64,000 nt of DNA from Hirsutella rhossiliensis (Eukaryota; Ascomycota; Sordariomycetes; Hypocreales; Ophiocordycipitaceae). Within the stretch, counting starts at the first letter, position 1; every line of letters starts with the position of its first letter. Below the pieces are notes generated by a model. The model made no database searches. It had not been told where the DNA came from and saw only the letters and a program-made list of their open reading frames with translations. The translations under genes were made by a program, and so were the position numbers. The stretch spans positions 2,232,001-2,296,000 of the forward strand of contig NW_025408676.1 in NCBI RefSeq assembly GCF_020360975.1, in the 5' to 3' direction. This document shows positions 21,912 through 33,483 of this stretch, piece by piece.

Positions 21912-22504
21912 CCGTTGAATGCCACTTACGACACTTGTATGAGTGAAATGACTTTGTTTCTTCGAATTTGTGTTGAGTCAAAACTCGTCAGGAAGCTATG
22001 CATCGTTCATTTTTCTTTGCGAATCCTTGCCTACGTAGGGTCGCCATTTATCGATATCTATCCACACTCTCCCTTAGCAAGCACAAAGCCTACGCTTTCA
22101 AATGATGTCCGTGACGTCAACTAAACTCATACACGATGTGACTCGCCTTCCCCGTCCATCCAAAAAAGCGTAGTCTATTGGCATTCACGCGTCAGATACG
22201 CGTTTTGAGGCTTTTCGCGATGCCGGTCATGTATTCAACGATACCATTCGCTATTTGCGACGTCTATTGAGTTGGCTTGCTGATGGAGTACCGTACTCTC
22301 GACTTTAAATTTTGCAAGCGCGCCTCGCGTCGCGCGCGAAGCTCGTAAACCCGTACCTAGTCCTCGAGGTTTACATCGCGGGTAGACCGAACCGCGTACT
22401 TAGTGCAACGCCGTTGACATACTGGGGGATATCCAGCCTTCCAACCTTCTACTCTAAATCGTTTCCACTAGAAAACCCCCATAACTCATTTCCATCCCGC
22501 CAAC
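21912..22504. other. No gene; expected left end of hAT-1 not found
   Basis: The stretch runs from the LINE target duplication to the hAT-1 start. I looked for a left terminus matching CAGGGGTTGAAATCCACT (the right end of hAT-1) and found none. Confidence 0.4.
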
Positions 22505-25118
22505 ATGACTTCGTGCCCTTCCGTCAGTTCATCCGACAGCGACAGCGAGATAGCCGGAATGGGTCTCGAGCCAGCGCCTGGTCCAACGCCCTCTTCGCCA
22601 CCCCTTCCTCCTTGCAAGCCGTCTCCTTCGACGGGCATGGCAACCCATCTCGCCCACGACGAACAGTACGAACGCACACTATGGAGCCATTTCCCCGGAT
22701 GGCTTTTCTCCGAGCGAGTCAGAGAGACGCGTTGCTGGGCATGGCAATTCAGTATGACATCCAGAAACAAGGCGATCGCAGATGGGTGTGCCAGGCTTGC
22801 ATACGCAAGAACGCGCCACGTCCACGCAATTTCGAAGCCGATGGCATTCATAATGTGTACAACTATCTATTCAACGATCATGGGATTGGCGCCCCGCCTG
22901 GGAAGACCCAGGGTACCGCTGAAAAGAAGACGTCGAAACGCAGGAGGCCCGTGGGACAGAAAACTCTCGCGGAGTCCATGAAACTTGACCTACATGACCC
23001 TCGAGAACAAGCCATCGCGAACTGCTTCATCAAACGTTTGACAAAGAACACTTCCGCAGAGTCCTTGTGAATTGGATCGTAGCCAAGAACCATTCTTTCT
23101 CCACCGCGGAAGAAACCGATCTTCACGCCATCTTTGAGTACTTGAACCCATCTGTCTCGGGTCGCAATGCCAACATGACCCACACAACAGCTCGGAAGAA
23201 GATCATGGTCGCGTTCGAAGAGCACAGACACAAGGTCATAGACGTCCTTCGCAAGGCTCCTGGCTTAATCCACATTTCTTTTGACGGCTGGAGGTCTGGG
23301 AACCGGCATGCGCTGTATAATATCTATTGCTTTTTCAGGACCGAGGATAACAAACCCTGTAAGATCACAATCGGAGTTCCCGAAGTTAGCGCTCGACACA
23401 CCGGCCCGAATATTGTGGCAGAGATCCTGGATGTCATCGAATCGTATCAGATTGAAGACAAGATTGGTTATTTTACTCTTGACAATGCGCCAAACAATGA
23501 CACTGCCTTGGAGATTATTGGTGGAGAGCTGGGATTTGTTGGCAAAGCCAGGCGAGGGCGCTGCTTCGGACATATCTTGAACCTTTCCGCCAAGGCCATT
23601 CCTTTTGGCCATGATGCCGATGCCTTTGAGCGTCGGTTGTCAGGTGCAGAGCCTCTCACCGAAGCCGAGCATCTGCTTTGGCGCAAGAAAGGGCCAGTGG
23701 GCAAATTGCATAATCTCGTGGTATCAATCCACAGATCAGACTTGTTGACCAACATGCTTCGCAGCATCCAAAGAGAGGCATTCGCCAAATCATCTGATCC
23801 CAAGCTGAACACGAGAAAGCCGATGGATGTGATCCTAGATAACGATACCAGGTGGCTTTCCCAGCTGTATATGATAAGGCGGGCCCTTCTACTACGCGAT
23901 AACGTTGAGCGACTCATCGCGCATCATCGCATCGAGTTTGAACAGCAAAACAAGAGTAAGAGGGGGGGTCTGAGAAGACCTACCAGGCTGCCTTTCATTT
24001 GCCAGCCCGAGAGTCAGCTCACCGATAAGGATTGGGAGGTACTTGAGATATTTGACCAAATTCTCACTTTTTACGAAGCCACGATCAGAATGCTCGAAGG
24101 TGATGGTCAAATTCGAAAGCGGAAGCACGGATGGATGGGATCATATGGCAACGTATGGGATGTCGTTCAAGGCTTTGAATTCCTCCTGGGACAACTCGAA
24201 CACTGCAAAGACGTGGCAGAAAATTTTCCCGATCCCGAACATCTCAGGATCAACATCAATCTTGGTTGGCAGAAGTTAAATGACTACTACAGCACATTGA
24301 GCGACACTCCTATCTACTACACCAGTTTGGCCCTTCATCCAGCGTACCGATGGAAATGGTTCGAACGCAACTGGGGTAATCGGCCAGACTGGATTGACGA
24401 GGCACAGAGGATCGTGCATGATGTCTGGCGTGCTGAGTATCGAGAGGTTACTCTTCCGGATGAAGTGGCGCCGGGGACAGAACTCGTGGTAAAACGGCGA
24501 AGACTTTCTGGCAATCCGTTCCAAGAATTTCTGGAACGAAACCGCTATGCGGCTCCAGCTGCAGACCAAGACGGACTCGCGCCCGGCCAGGATGAATACC
24601 TGCACTGGATAACGCACTGTGAAGCTGGCGACGGCTCAGTTGACGATCCCATTGCATACTGGCATAACAAGCGACACAAATATCCGAATCTGTCGCGAAT
24701 GGCACTCGACTTCCTGACCATACAGCCAATGTCCGCCGAATGCGAGCGCCTTTTTTCCGCAGCAGGCAGAATGGTCAACCCTCTCCGGAATCGACTCGAG
24801 GCGCAGACGATTGGCATGTGCCAGGTATTACGTTCGTGGCTGCGGGCGGGCATCATCCAAGATTTAGACCCCTTCTTCATCTCAGTTGAAGAAGAGACGA
24901 ATAATCTCGAGCTGGCCCAGATGTCAGATCAAGAGGTTGAAGAGTGGGCGACAAAGTGGCTTACACGGGTGGCTAGCGCTCTGGAGGAGGCAGAATTCAG
25001 CTGGAGATCATCTCGCTTAGGGATGCATAAGGTTATGCAGGCCATGCAAAGGCAGAAGTGGTTCCTGCTCTCAGAGACGCTAGTCTCTCAGGAAAGCTTC
25101 AAGCTGCATTTCGAATGA
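22505..25118 (+). pseudogene. hAT transposase, nearly intact (two frameshifts)
   Basis: The start is ATG 22505 (TSCPSVSSSDSDSE). A BED-type zinc finger follows at 22760-22880 (DRRWVCQACIRKN...GIHNVYNYLFNDH), reached after a one-base loss near 22752. A second one-base loss near 23038 leads into the 683-codon main frame. That frame has the RNase H-like catalytic core: LIHISFDGWRSGNRHALYNI (first Asp), KIGYFTLDNAPNNDTAL (second Asp) and CFGHILNLSAKA. It ends with the hAT dimerisation region YPNLSRMALDFLTIQPMSAE, CERLFSAAGRMVNPLRNRL and MCQVLRSWL. Apart from the two slips the protein looks complete, about 870 aa, and shows little decay. Confidence 0.88.
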
Positions 25119-25267
25119 AGGCACTTGCCAATCCACTCAATCCACGCAATCCACCATGGCTCCCAGTGGATCCACTGAATCCACTACACTGAGGCATTCA
25201 GTGGATTGTAGTCCACCCACTCCGCTCGAGCTGCCAGTGGATTGAGTGGAGTGGATTTCAACCCCTG
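22505..25267 (+). mobile_element. hAT-1 transposon, right terminus present, left terminus missing
   Basis: A hAT transposase gene is followed by about 150 bp of subterminal DNA dense in TCCACT/AGTGGA motifs (25130-25260), typical hAT transposase-binding repeats. The right end reads AGTGGATTTCAACCCCTG, ending at 25267, which inverted starts CAGGGGTTGAAATCC, a canonical hAT terminus. No matching left terminus or 8 bp duplication was found upstream, so the left end is deleted or degraded. Confidence 0.8.
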
Positions 25268-25424
25268 ATTCGGCATGGACGGTAAACTCGTTGAGACCAC
25301 TCATGCCATACCAACTGGATCGTCCCCCATGACCTTCTGGGTCTGGGGCAGCGCTTATGGTGCGCCTTTTTCGACGTTGATCTCGCGGGAACTATGATAG
25401 GGTAATATTTGGCGGCTAATTTCT

Positions 25425-25763
25425 TCACTGAGATTTGGCCAATTTTATGTCCATGGTTGCGCCTGATAATGAAGCATTAGTTGATTCTGATGTATAGAAT
25501 AAGCGATTCCATGCCGATACTTCGGCCCGTGCTATACCAAAATCTGCTCGAAATGCCAAGGACATAACGAAGTCACCTGGCCAAGCAATGGTGAGCCATG
25601 GCAAAAAAATTGAATTACGAGCCTCAGATCTCTTATCGAGTGCGTATTTAACCGTAAATGTAGTAGCTACGCAGAGGTCACATTCGTTCTCAATATGGAC
25701 GCCGCCAGGGCAGCCCTCCCTTGTTACAATGATCCATTTCCCGTGAGCTTCGCCACCCCCCAA
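25425..25763 (-). CDS. Hypothetical ORF, 112 aa, weak
   Basis: A single open frame with segments such as CPGGVHIENECDLCVATTFT and LPWLTIAWPGDFVMSLAFRA. Its amino-acid composition is protein-like but I recognise no family, signal peptide or intron. It could be an exon of a gene or a chance frame. Confidence 0.2.
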   Translation of the reverse strand: MGGGEAHGKWIIVTREGCPGGVHIENECDLCVATTFTVKYALDKRSEARNSIFLPWLTIAWPGDFVMSLAFRADFGIARAEVSAWNRLFYTSESTNASLSGATMDIKLAKSQ

Positions 25764-27219
25764 TGCTTTCCATGCATATGCTGCGTAATTGTACTTAAGA
25801 CCGAGGCGAGGAAAGAGAGATTAGCGGACAGGAACTTGCTTTACTTCTAGTTATCTAAATGCAGAGAATCCCCCATTCCATCTTTAAGATCTGATGCAAT
25901 CTGTCGGCCAGTCCTGGGACTGCGAGCTGTTCTCGGCGCCATAAGCTAAGGAAAGCCCTAATCACCAAGAGGGCAAAATATGATTGCATTGACAGAACGG
26001 TTGCTTTCGAATATCTTCAAAGTTGGCTGAAATCGGTGGAAGTGAAAATGATGGTTTTTGGTGGGCTTTTTTTTCAAATGCGCTACTGCAATAGCAGGGT
26101 CGTCGCTGCCCGCATCCCGTCACCAGCCCTTCGCCTTCTCCAGCGCACTCAGCCTGTTATCCACCAGAACCGTCTGTTCTCTCCGAAGCGAGGATCTGCT
26201 CTGTGACACCCACCCACGGTCGCAGCTTGTCGAGCTCCTGGCGTGCCTCGCGAACGTCAGGCCTGTCAGGCCCGCTGCGGCCCCCCAGGCGGCGCGACTC
26301 GCTCTGAAAACCACTGACCACGCCCAGCTATCTCCACTGGCATATCCCACAGCGTAAGGGTCGAGGTCGGGCAGTTGAAGCCCCACCGCCGGATCGGAGG
26401 CTGCTGTCCGCCCGGCCGGAGACACTGCAGCGACGCCACCTTCAGTAGAGCCTCACGGCATGCCCTCAATTCTCTGGCTAGCGGCTACCTCTCTCGTTGT
26501 GACGTTGAGCGCTCGTATATGCCGGAACTCTACATCAGCTCCATGTTGTGAAGCTGCAGCCCCCTGTATGAACGCTTGTCCGCGGCCGGCGCGGGCAAGA
26601 AGGCTTTGTTACCCAACAGCGTCCGATCATTGCCATGGTTCCTTACGAACGGTCTATGGGTTGCAGCGAAGGCGTCGAACCGTGCCCGCATTGTAGCGGG
26701 TTGGATTTATGAGAGGGGCCCAGAACTGGATCCTGAAAAGAGCTGGGATGTACCGCGTGCACGGATGACGCATGCACGGACGATTTCCGTGTCGTTTGCT
26801 CGATTCCGGGCGCGGCTGCCTACGGTAGTCTGCCTTGCCGCGACCCTGCGAACCGGTCGCCCGGTGGTCAGGCAAGCCCGCGTCGGCTCCTTTTCTTCTC
26901 CCTCATTGGTGCTACTCATTCTCTCGTGGCTGCCTATCAGAGTATCAGCTCCCACGCAGAAACAGCAACCAACGCACAGTTCGTGGGGAGGTGCCGAGTT
27001 GCTTGATGGTCGCAAACGTATAGCACGTTTCAGTAGGCGCTGGACATCCTTGCTACTGCATATGTGGCCCGCCCAAGACTGCGGCCGTCACCCAATAGTT
27101 TGCCATCAGGCGACCATCAGCAGGGCATAAAAGGACGACTCTGCCTCCCCCTCAGTTAAGAAAGGCCATCGACCGCCAAGTACAGTAGAACCCAAGATAA
27201 CTTCATAGCTTCTGTCACC
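25764..27219. other. No recognisable gene
   Basis: Frames at 26120-26425 (minus) and 26576-27130 (plus) overlap others and show no domain. The last 100 bases are the 5' flank of the gene at 27220. Confidence 0.35.
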
Positions 27220-27822
27220 ATGGCTCGAAAATGGTATCCTGTACACAAGGTCAAATACAACATTGCCCTTCCTGACCCCGATATGCCTCCCGGCCGCCTT
27301 CACCACGCCATCCTCGTCCAAACCAAGAAGAACGGGTCCGGTACCCTCTACCATGTTATCGGCGATATCACTTCGAGAGGCGGAATGACTTACGAGAGCA
27401 AGAAGACGGAAAATCCGGCGGGCTCGCGGTCTTTCCACTCCCAGGAATTACTGGGTTACACCCACTCCGACGCCCACCCGGGACAGTGGAATTCGGTCCT
27501 CAGCTTGCTGCCCACTCCACCCCAACAGAAGGTCTCAAACCCCAAGAAGCATGGCCGGGTCGAGCCCTTCAAGGAGAAAATCGGCGAGTACCAATACGTC
27601 TTCTACGAACCTGGGGAGGACCGCCAACCTCTTTGGAAGTGCACCGAGTGGGTTGAGTGGTATGCCATTCCGGCCCTGTGGGAGAACGGTCTCATTCAGG
27701 ACCAGATCCCCTCCACTGAGGGTCAGTCATCGTCATCGGAATGGGTTTGGGACGAAGGGGTGGGACTTTACAGATACTGGGACGAGACGGCTAATGTCTG
27801 GGTATGGCAAGAGCGGGAGTGA
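27220..27822 (+). CDS. Fungal hypothetical protein, 200 aa, intact
   Basis: A single-exon frame with a good start context (TCACCATGG). The protein has no signal peptide or membrane segment. It begins with a beta-rich block around LHHAILVQTKKNGSGTLYHV and GGMTYESKK, has SLLPTPPQQK in the middle, then PLWKCTEWVEWYAIPALWEN, and ends in a tryptophan- and acid-rich tail (WDEGVGLYRYWDE). The order (an opening strand pair with H-AILV, a YHV segment, then a conserved Trp-Cys-x-x-Trp-Val element) resembles small fungal domains such as DUF6914. I offer that family only as a possibility, and the function is unknown. The sequence shows no decay, in contrast to its neighbours. Confidence 0.7.
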   Translation: MARKWYPVHKVKYNIALPDPDMPPGRLHHAILVQTKKNGSGTLYHVIGDITSRGGMTYESKKTENPAGSRSFHSQELLGYTHSDAHPGQWNSVLSLLPTPPQQKVSNPKKHGRVEPFKEKIGEYQYVFYEPGEDRQPLWKCTEWVEWYAIPALWENGLIQDQIPSTEGQSSSSEWVWDEGVGLYRYWDETANVWVWQERE

Positions 27823-28698
27823 TGATCCTCGAGTTCTTTTCCGCCAAGGCTGCCGGAAATGGCGCCGTTTGAGTACGACCCTAGCCTCGTCTGACCCTTA
27901 AACCATGATGTATCTCCAGATCATTACGTTTCTTAGATGCTGCAAGATTGTCATCAATAGGCCTGCTTCCAGCTCAAGATGCTCTTTGTTCGCATCACGC
28001 CAGCAACACTTACCGTCGCAAAGAGGCACAGTGCATCGTTGGAAGTTGTAGGAGTTATTCTAAACAATACTCCTGCCGGAAGCTTCCTGCTCCTCTAGAA
28101 AATCTTCTCTTCCGGCAAGCCGCGATACAATAGCTACGCCTCCCCTGCTATCCTGTTGTGCTCTGTCGCGTCCTCATGGTATCATAGGTGAAATTTTTCG
28201 GTCTCCCTTTCTTCAAAAGTCGTTTCCACTCAGGCGCGGTTTCACTATAGAGCAATATCCTTCCCCCGCTCCTCTAAAGTAACGGGTTGGGCCTGGGGAT
28301 ATCCTGGTTTGCACTCTCGGCCAACCAATCCGACCCGGCAGGGGGGACCAACGGTAGCTCGGGAGCTCTCCAAGGTTCATTTCCCTTTTCCTTCTTTCCT
28401 CCTCTCTCCTCCCTTAGCTTTAGGATACTCGTTGCTGTCGCTCAGCAAGGTTTTAATATACTCAGCCGAGGCCGCCATATCTAAAGCCCGATAGTGTCAG
28501 CTGAGCGCTTTGTGCGTTATCTGTCCAGCTATTAACCTCCTTTCCCTCCTAGACGACATAGGCTCAGCGCGTAGCTTGGGACTTATGGGATTCGTCTATA
28601 CTTGAGCTATGGGAGAATAGTCATCTATTTCTGTATGTCTAGGGCAAAGACAAAGGCCGACCTGGATCCATATACTCAAACAAACAATGATTGAACGA
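27823..28698. other. Intergenic, no gene seen
   Basis: Shared 3' flank of two convergent genes; small ORFs only. Confidence 0.5.
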
Positions 28699-29648
28699 CT
28701 AAATAAATTGCAAGTCCTGCAGCACCAATAGAAACATCGAAAGCTCTAGCGGGTACGGTTTGATGATGGCATCTATAGTCTCCGGCCAATCACTCCCCGA
28801 TTGAAATCGTGCAACTGCCGAGGCATATTCCCAATACGCGGGATACCATCCCGCCGACTCCCAGTCCACGATACCTCTGACGTGATAGAGCCATCGCTGG
28901 TCAGACTCCGCTGCTTTGACCCCGGCGCTCCTGGCTTGGGTTCTGTGAGTACTTTCTCCACCAGGATGTTTCGCATGTGTAGGTCTCCATGAGTAAAGTT
29001 TACTCCATGGTTCTTCAGGGCAGTGGCAAGGTGCCGGGAAAAGAAGCTGGATGTCCACCCGCGCCGCCCGGTTTGTTCCCAATTACTTCGCGATGCGAGG
29101 GCTAGCGCCGAACCGACCTCTTCCGCGGTCCTGAACGGACCATTGATACTTGGATTGGGCCAATCCGTCTCAAAGACTGGGTCAGGAATGCTGCCACCGC
29201 AAACACCGCCAATAAAGTCGTGGGGCGGACTAAATGAACGCATTTGCGCGAATATAGGCCGCAGCTGCGTGGCAATCGACGACTTAGCTTCTACCGAGAG
29301 GGAGTTCCAGACCGACTCCAAGTCGACGCCCCGAATGTACTCCATAACCAGATAAAGAGGGCCAGAGGGCGGGTCACGGTACATGGCATATAAACGGGGC
29401 GCGGAAATATTGAGATGTTTCTCGACGAAGAGAAGGGCGTTCCCCTCATTTTCCGTAACGGTGGCGCCGAATTTCACAACGTAGACACCCCTGACGAGGC
29501 ACATGCCACCGCCGTCTCCCCAGGCGCTCCTCCTAGGAGACAGCTCGGACTTTGATGCGTCGCGGATTTCATCTGGGGTAGGTAGAGGCCCTGGCAGTTC
29601 CGCAGCAGCGCGAAAGTAAGGAAGCTTCACGGGCGCTTGTAGTGCCAT
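28699..29648 (-). CDS. APH-family phosphotransferase (kinase-like) protein, 300 aa
   Basis: This is a member of the fungal aminoglycoside-phosphotransferase/choline-kinase-like fold, which is very expanded in filamentous fungi; the substrates of most members are unknown. Motifs in order: VYVVKFG (Lys of the N-lobe), YLVMEYIRGVDLESVW (hinge), FTHGDLHMRNILV (catalytic loop with Asp and Asn), and GIVDWESAGWYPAYWEYA (Asp that binds metal). The two last motifs lie in different frames. A 47 bp intron at 28906-28952 (minus strand GTACTC...GGAG) joins them cleanly at a codon boundary and gives 300 residues. A one-base frameshift in the spacer is the alternative. The ATG at 29648 fits the usual N-terminal length. 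Confidence 0.8.
28906..28952 (-). other. Candidate 47 bp intron of the APH gene
   Basis: The 5' site GTACTC is followed by 41 bases ending in GGAG. Splicing joins codons AAA and TCT with no phase change and restores the frame of GIVDWE. No strong branch-point motif is seen, so a frameshift remains possible. Confidence 0.5.
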
Positions 29649-30335
29649 AGTCGAAGCATTGGCACATAAGCCGTGGAGCGATGAAGGAGTAGGATCTGCT
29701 TCAAAGCTGCAGATATGTACTGCAAGCGCCGTGCGCAGCGATGGTGCAGTGGTTTGCGAGGAATGTTTGCCAAAGGATAAGGTGAATAGTCAACGATGGT
29801 AAGAGGGCCTCGGATGCGGGAGTGGCAAGGCGGGCGGGCGGTAAAGGACCAAGAGATTTTCGTCACCGTCCGTCACATTAGGCGCGCCTTCCTGAATATC
29901 GGAAAAGGTGCGATAAACGTTCGGGTAAGGTCTAGCCCGAGTCGGACTTGGAAGCGAGAGAACACTTGAAGACCTGGCGAGAAATGAACTGAACTGAACT
30001 GAACTGAACTGTATTCTTACTTGTAGCCACTAAAAATGCGTAGCCATGCCCGGTGCGGAGTTTGCCAGGCAGCCGACACGGTAAGACGTTTATCCGAAAC
30101 CCAACACCCCCAACTCTTTCTTCCCCCAATGGAGCCAGCGCTCATCATATATCAATCAACTCAATCAAGCCATCATCCCAATCAAATCAATCAATTCGTT
30201 GAACGGGCCTTCTCAATTAAATCAATTCTCCCATTTTAGCAAGTTGAAATAATTGATATATGTTCATGCCGAGTTAAAACCATGGAAATCACTTAAAATG
30301 TCCAGGCAGGCTGGAGCTTACCTTAGACTGGATGT
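29649..30335. other. Intergenic with microsatellite
   Basis: Promoter side of the APH gene. There is no gene; (TGAAC)5 lies at 29985-30009, and an ATCAA-rich stretch at 30150-30240. Confidence 0.5.
29985..30009 (+). repeat. (TGAAC)5 microsatellite
   Basis: Five exact tandem copies of TGAAC, followed by a partial sixth. Confidence 0.9.
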
Positions 30336-30339
30336 CTAC

Positions 30340-30540
30340 AGCTCTAGTTTACTTTCTTACGCGCCTGTACAACCCGCTGACGGGCACCAGGTTCAACACA
30401 GAGCGCCTCAGAGCCGATGAAATGCTGGATGGTGGTTGTTTACGTTTGCGAGAGGAGACTGTAGACAGCCCACTAGCTCAGCACGTCCTGTGCCCCAACG
30501 GGACATGAGCGGCCGCTGGAGATACGGCGCAAAAAAATAA
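30340..30540 (+). repeat. Tad-clade LINE 3' UTR remnant with A-rich tail
   Basis: This shares GAGCCGATGAAATGCTG, ATGGTGGTTGTTTACG and CAGCACGTCCTGTGCCCC with the LINE 3' UTRs at 17640-17850 and 21740-21890, and ends in AAAAAAATAA at 30532-30541. Only the last 200 bp of an element are present, so it is a severely 5'-truncated insertion. Confidence 0.8.
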
Positions 30541-30645
30541 GTGCCTCCTATCGCTATCTAACGCTGGTGAGCCCGCGACGCGTGACGCGCCCCAAATCAC
30601 GTCGCGTTGCCGTATTCCTCGTTTCATCAGCGGATACCATTTGCC

Positions 30646-33130
30646 ATGGATGGCGAGATGTCCGACTCTCCAGCTCCGTCGCCGCCCCCTAGTCTTCCGC
30701 AGGTGATATCAACGCCTTGCCCCACACCTCTCCTCGGCTTCCTCACGACTGCCCCACGCCAGGACGGTGGCCAAACAGCTCGAAGGGGCTGCTGTCACAC
30801 AAGGTGCATCAGCCTCCAACGGTCTGATCATGACTCATATCCTCATCAGCCACGCCACCGTTCCCTATAGAACCTTCTACCAGCTTCTAGACACTCATTC
30901 GCATCGCTTATAAAGATGTAGTCCCTTTCCCACTCTAGATAGAAAAACAAGAGTCTTCCAGTCCCTGATCTTTATGCTCACTTGCTCATCTCCCGTGCGA
31001 TAGCTGCAAATGCAGCATTGCCAGCCAATCCGACCATTCAGGATTTGCCCAAGATCGCCAGTACAAATCGTCGTTTCGTGCAGGAGGATTCGCTGGCCCG
31101 AAAGGGAGCGAAAGGCCGGAAGAGCTGGATCAGATCCCATGGGACATTCCTCGTCGAATTGAACCACCAGGATCAGCCAATAGGCCATTTCTGGTGCTGC
31201 CATCGATGCGACCTGAAGGGCGAGGCCGAGTTCTTCTCTGTACAGGCCACATCCTCGACGGCGGATCATCTTCTAAAGTCCGCTGCTTCCCAGACCCCCC
31301 GAAGGCAAGCGAAGCCTTGCTGACTTCCGCAGAACCCATCGGATCACGCCAGCCAGCCAGTCGAACGAATCGAGCCCGAGCCATGACAGCGCCATCGATC
31401 TCCATCCGGCCGTGATGCCGAAACGGCGTCGGCTCGAACAAAGCGTCATCCTGAAGGCGAAGGTCAGAGCGCTGAGCGTTGGATTTGTAGTCGATAGCGA
31501 CGTGCCATTTACTATCTTCGAGCACAGCTTTCTTCGAAGCCTCTTTATCCAGTTCGACCATGACTTAGTGCTGCAGATTCCATGGAGTGGCAGTTCCATC
31601 ACCCGAGAGCTGCAGCACCTCTTCGACACGAAGCGGAATGTCATCAAGGCAGAGCTGCGCGATGCTTTGACGACGATACACCTCAGCTTTGACCTGTGGA
31701 CGTCGTCGAATCGTTTTGCGATTGTGGCTGTCTTCGCACACTTCATCGACCGGGGGGCGCGCCAGCAGTCGCGGCTGCTTGCACTTCGATGTCAATTCGG
31801 CACCCATAGCGGAGAGAACCTTGCTGCGTCACTTGTGGGCATCGTCCAGGACTGGAAGATCCGGGGGCGAGTCGGCTGTGTTATCTCTGACAACGTAGCC
31901 GCAAATGATCATTGCCTGCACTATATGCACAAGCAGCTGGACTCATCCATGAGGCCCGCTGACATCAAGGCACGCCGGATGCGTTGTTATGGGCACATTC
32001 TCAATCTTGTTGCGCGGGCCTTTCTCTTTGGCAAAGATGCAGAGTCCTTCGAACTCGAATCCGAGATCAATTGCATGCGAGGCCTTGCAGAGCAGGACCT
32101 CAGCCACTGGCGCGCGAAAGGACCCATCGGGAAACTTCATAACATTGTCAAGTTCCGCCGATCGTCGCCACAGCGGAGCGAACACTTCAAGCGCATTGTG
32201 CAGGAGGAAGAATATGAGGAATATCGGCTTTACGAAGAGTCTACTGCGGAACTGGAGGTCAACCTGAACAATAAGACTCGGTGGAACTCCACATACATGA
32301 TGATCGAGAGGAAATGAGGAAGCGGACGGACATCCGGGCATTCTTCTTTGCACTTGAAGGCGAACAAGATGAGGCAAATCGCATCCCGGCGGCTGACATA
32401 TTATCGAATGAGGATTGGCGCGTACTTGGTGAAGTCAATGCGATTCTCAAGCCAATATACCTTCAGATAAATGCGGACCCAGGGCTGGGGCAAAGCTGAC
32501 GGCCATGGGCGCCTGTGGGAGGTGTTGGTAGGGATGGAATATCTCTTAGAGCACTTTGAGGACTGGAAGGCATTTTACGCGGAGATGACAATACAGACGA
32601 TGAGTCAGGCTACCTTGGTCGACCTCGAGCCGGTTGAAGCAGCGTCCATTCCCACTGACTCGCCAGGAGGCCGGCCAAACCGTGCGCGTCGTCTCCCCGC
32701 TCGCTTTGATGATGACGAGATTTACGTAGCCAGACAGCGGACCCAAACGTCGAGGTTCACAGAGTCGGCTTTGCCAGAGCATTCACGAACTGAGTATCTC
32801 ACAATGGGAAAGTCTGCAGCCTCCGAGATCTCGCAGAAGAGCACCCTGCCAGCAGTCTATCGAGCGTTTATCCGGACATCAATAAATAACGGGTGAAAGA
32901 AGCTGGACGAGTATTACAGCAAACTAGGAGAATCCCCTCTGTTTGCGGCCGCCATTATTTTGCATCCAAGGTTCGGTCTCGGGTGGCTAGAAGCAACTTG
33001 GGTTGCGGAGGAACAGCTAGCCTGGGTGCGCGATGCCAAGGCGGGAATGAAGGACTACTTTTCGCGTTGGTACAATACCTCATTTTTTGCATCAGACGAT
33101 TTTCATGCGGAATCACACCGATTCCTATGC
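30646..33130 (+). pseudogene. hAT-2 transposase, truncated and frameshifted
   Basis: A likely start is ATG 30646 (DGEMSDSPAPSPPPS). A BED-like zinc finger lies at 31120-31290 (GHFWCCHRCDLKGEAEFFSV, then ADHLLK). The catalytic core is in 31412-32317: TIHLSFDLWTSSNRFAIVAV (first Asp), VGCVISDNVAANDHC (second Asp), CYGHILNLVARAFLFGKDAE and the GPIGKLHNIV block. Later pieces (DWRVLGEVNAILKP; KKLDEYYSKLGESPLFAA, ILHPRFGLGWLE) lie in two further frames. The C-terminal dimerisation domain is missing after about 33130. This family differs from hAT-1. Confidence 0.82.
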
Positions 33131-33168
33131 GACATACTCTATAGCGTTTATCGCAGTACTTCCTCGAG

Positions 33169-33483
33169 ATGTTAAACCTCGGACGCCTCGCGTTGGTTGG
33201 CACCTTGATCTGGGCGACGAGGGCCTCGTGCGATCCCATGAACCAGGCGGGTTGCCGCGACGAATGTACCGCTCCGTGGTTTGAGTGGAACCTACAGAAC
33301 GAAACATGTAGGGCCTCACTATGTGCAAGCAATTCTCCATACCGCAAGGCAGTTGCAGACTGCTTCGCGTGCATGGATAAGAACAATGGGTGGCGTTTCT
33401 TTACGTCTTGGGAAGATCTTTATAACTGGCCAAATGTTGAGGCCCTAATGAAGCGTCAAGCCCTGCATCAGTTTTGCCCTCCG
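33169..33483 (+). pseudogene. Small secreted cysteine-rich protein, 3'-truncated
   Basis: ATG 33169 opens a frame with a convincing signal peptide: MLNLGR, a hydrophobic core LALVGTLIWA, and cleavage near TRA/SC. The mature part is cysteine-rich, with eight Cys in about 85 residues including the signal-peptide boundary (spaced as C-x7-C-x3-C, then C-x4-C, C-x2-C and a final QFC). It has an N-glycosylation site (NET) and a well-formed block CFACMDKNNGW, FFTSWEDLYNWPNVEAL. This is how small secreted fungal proteins look, including candidate effectors. The frame runs on to 33651, but from about 33484 it is antiparallel or out-of-frame hAT-3 sequence, so the true 3' end has been lost. No function can be assigned. 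Confidence 0.5.
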
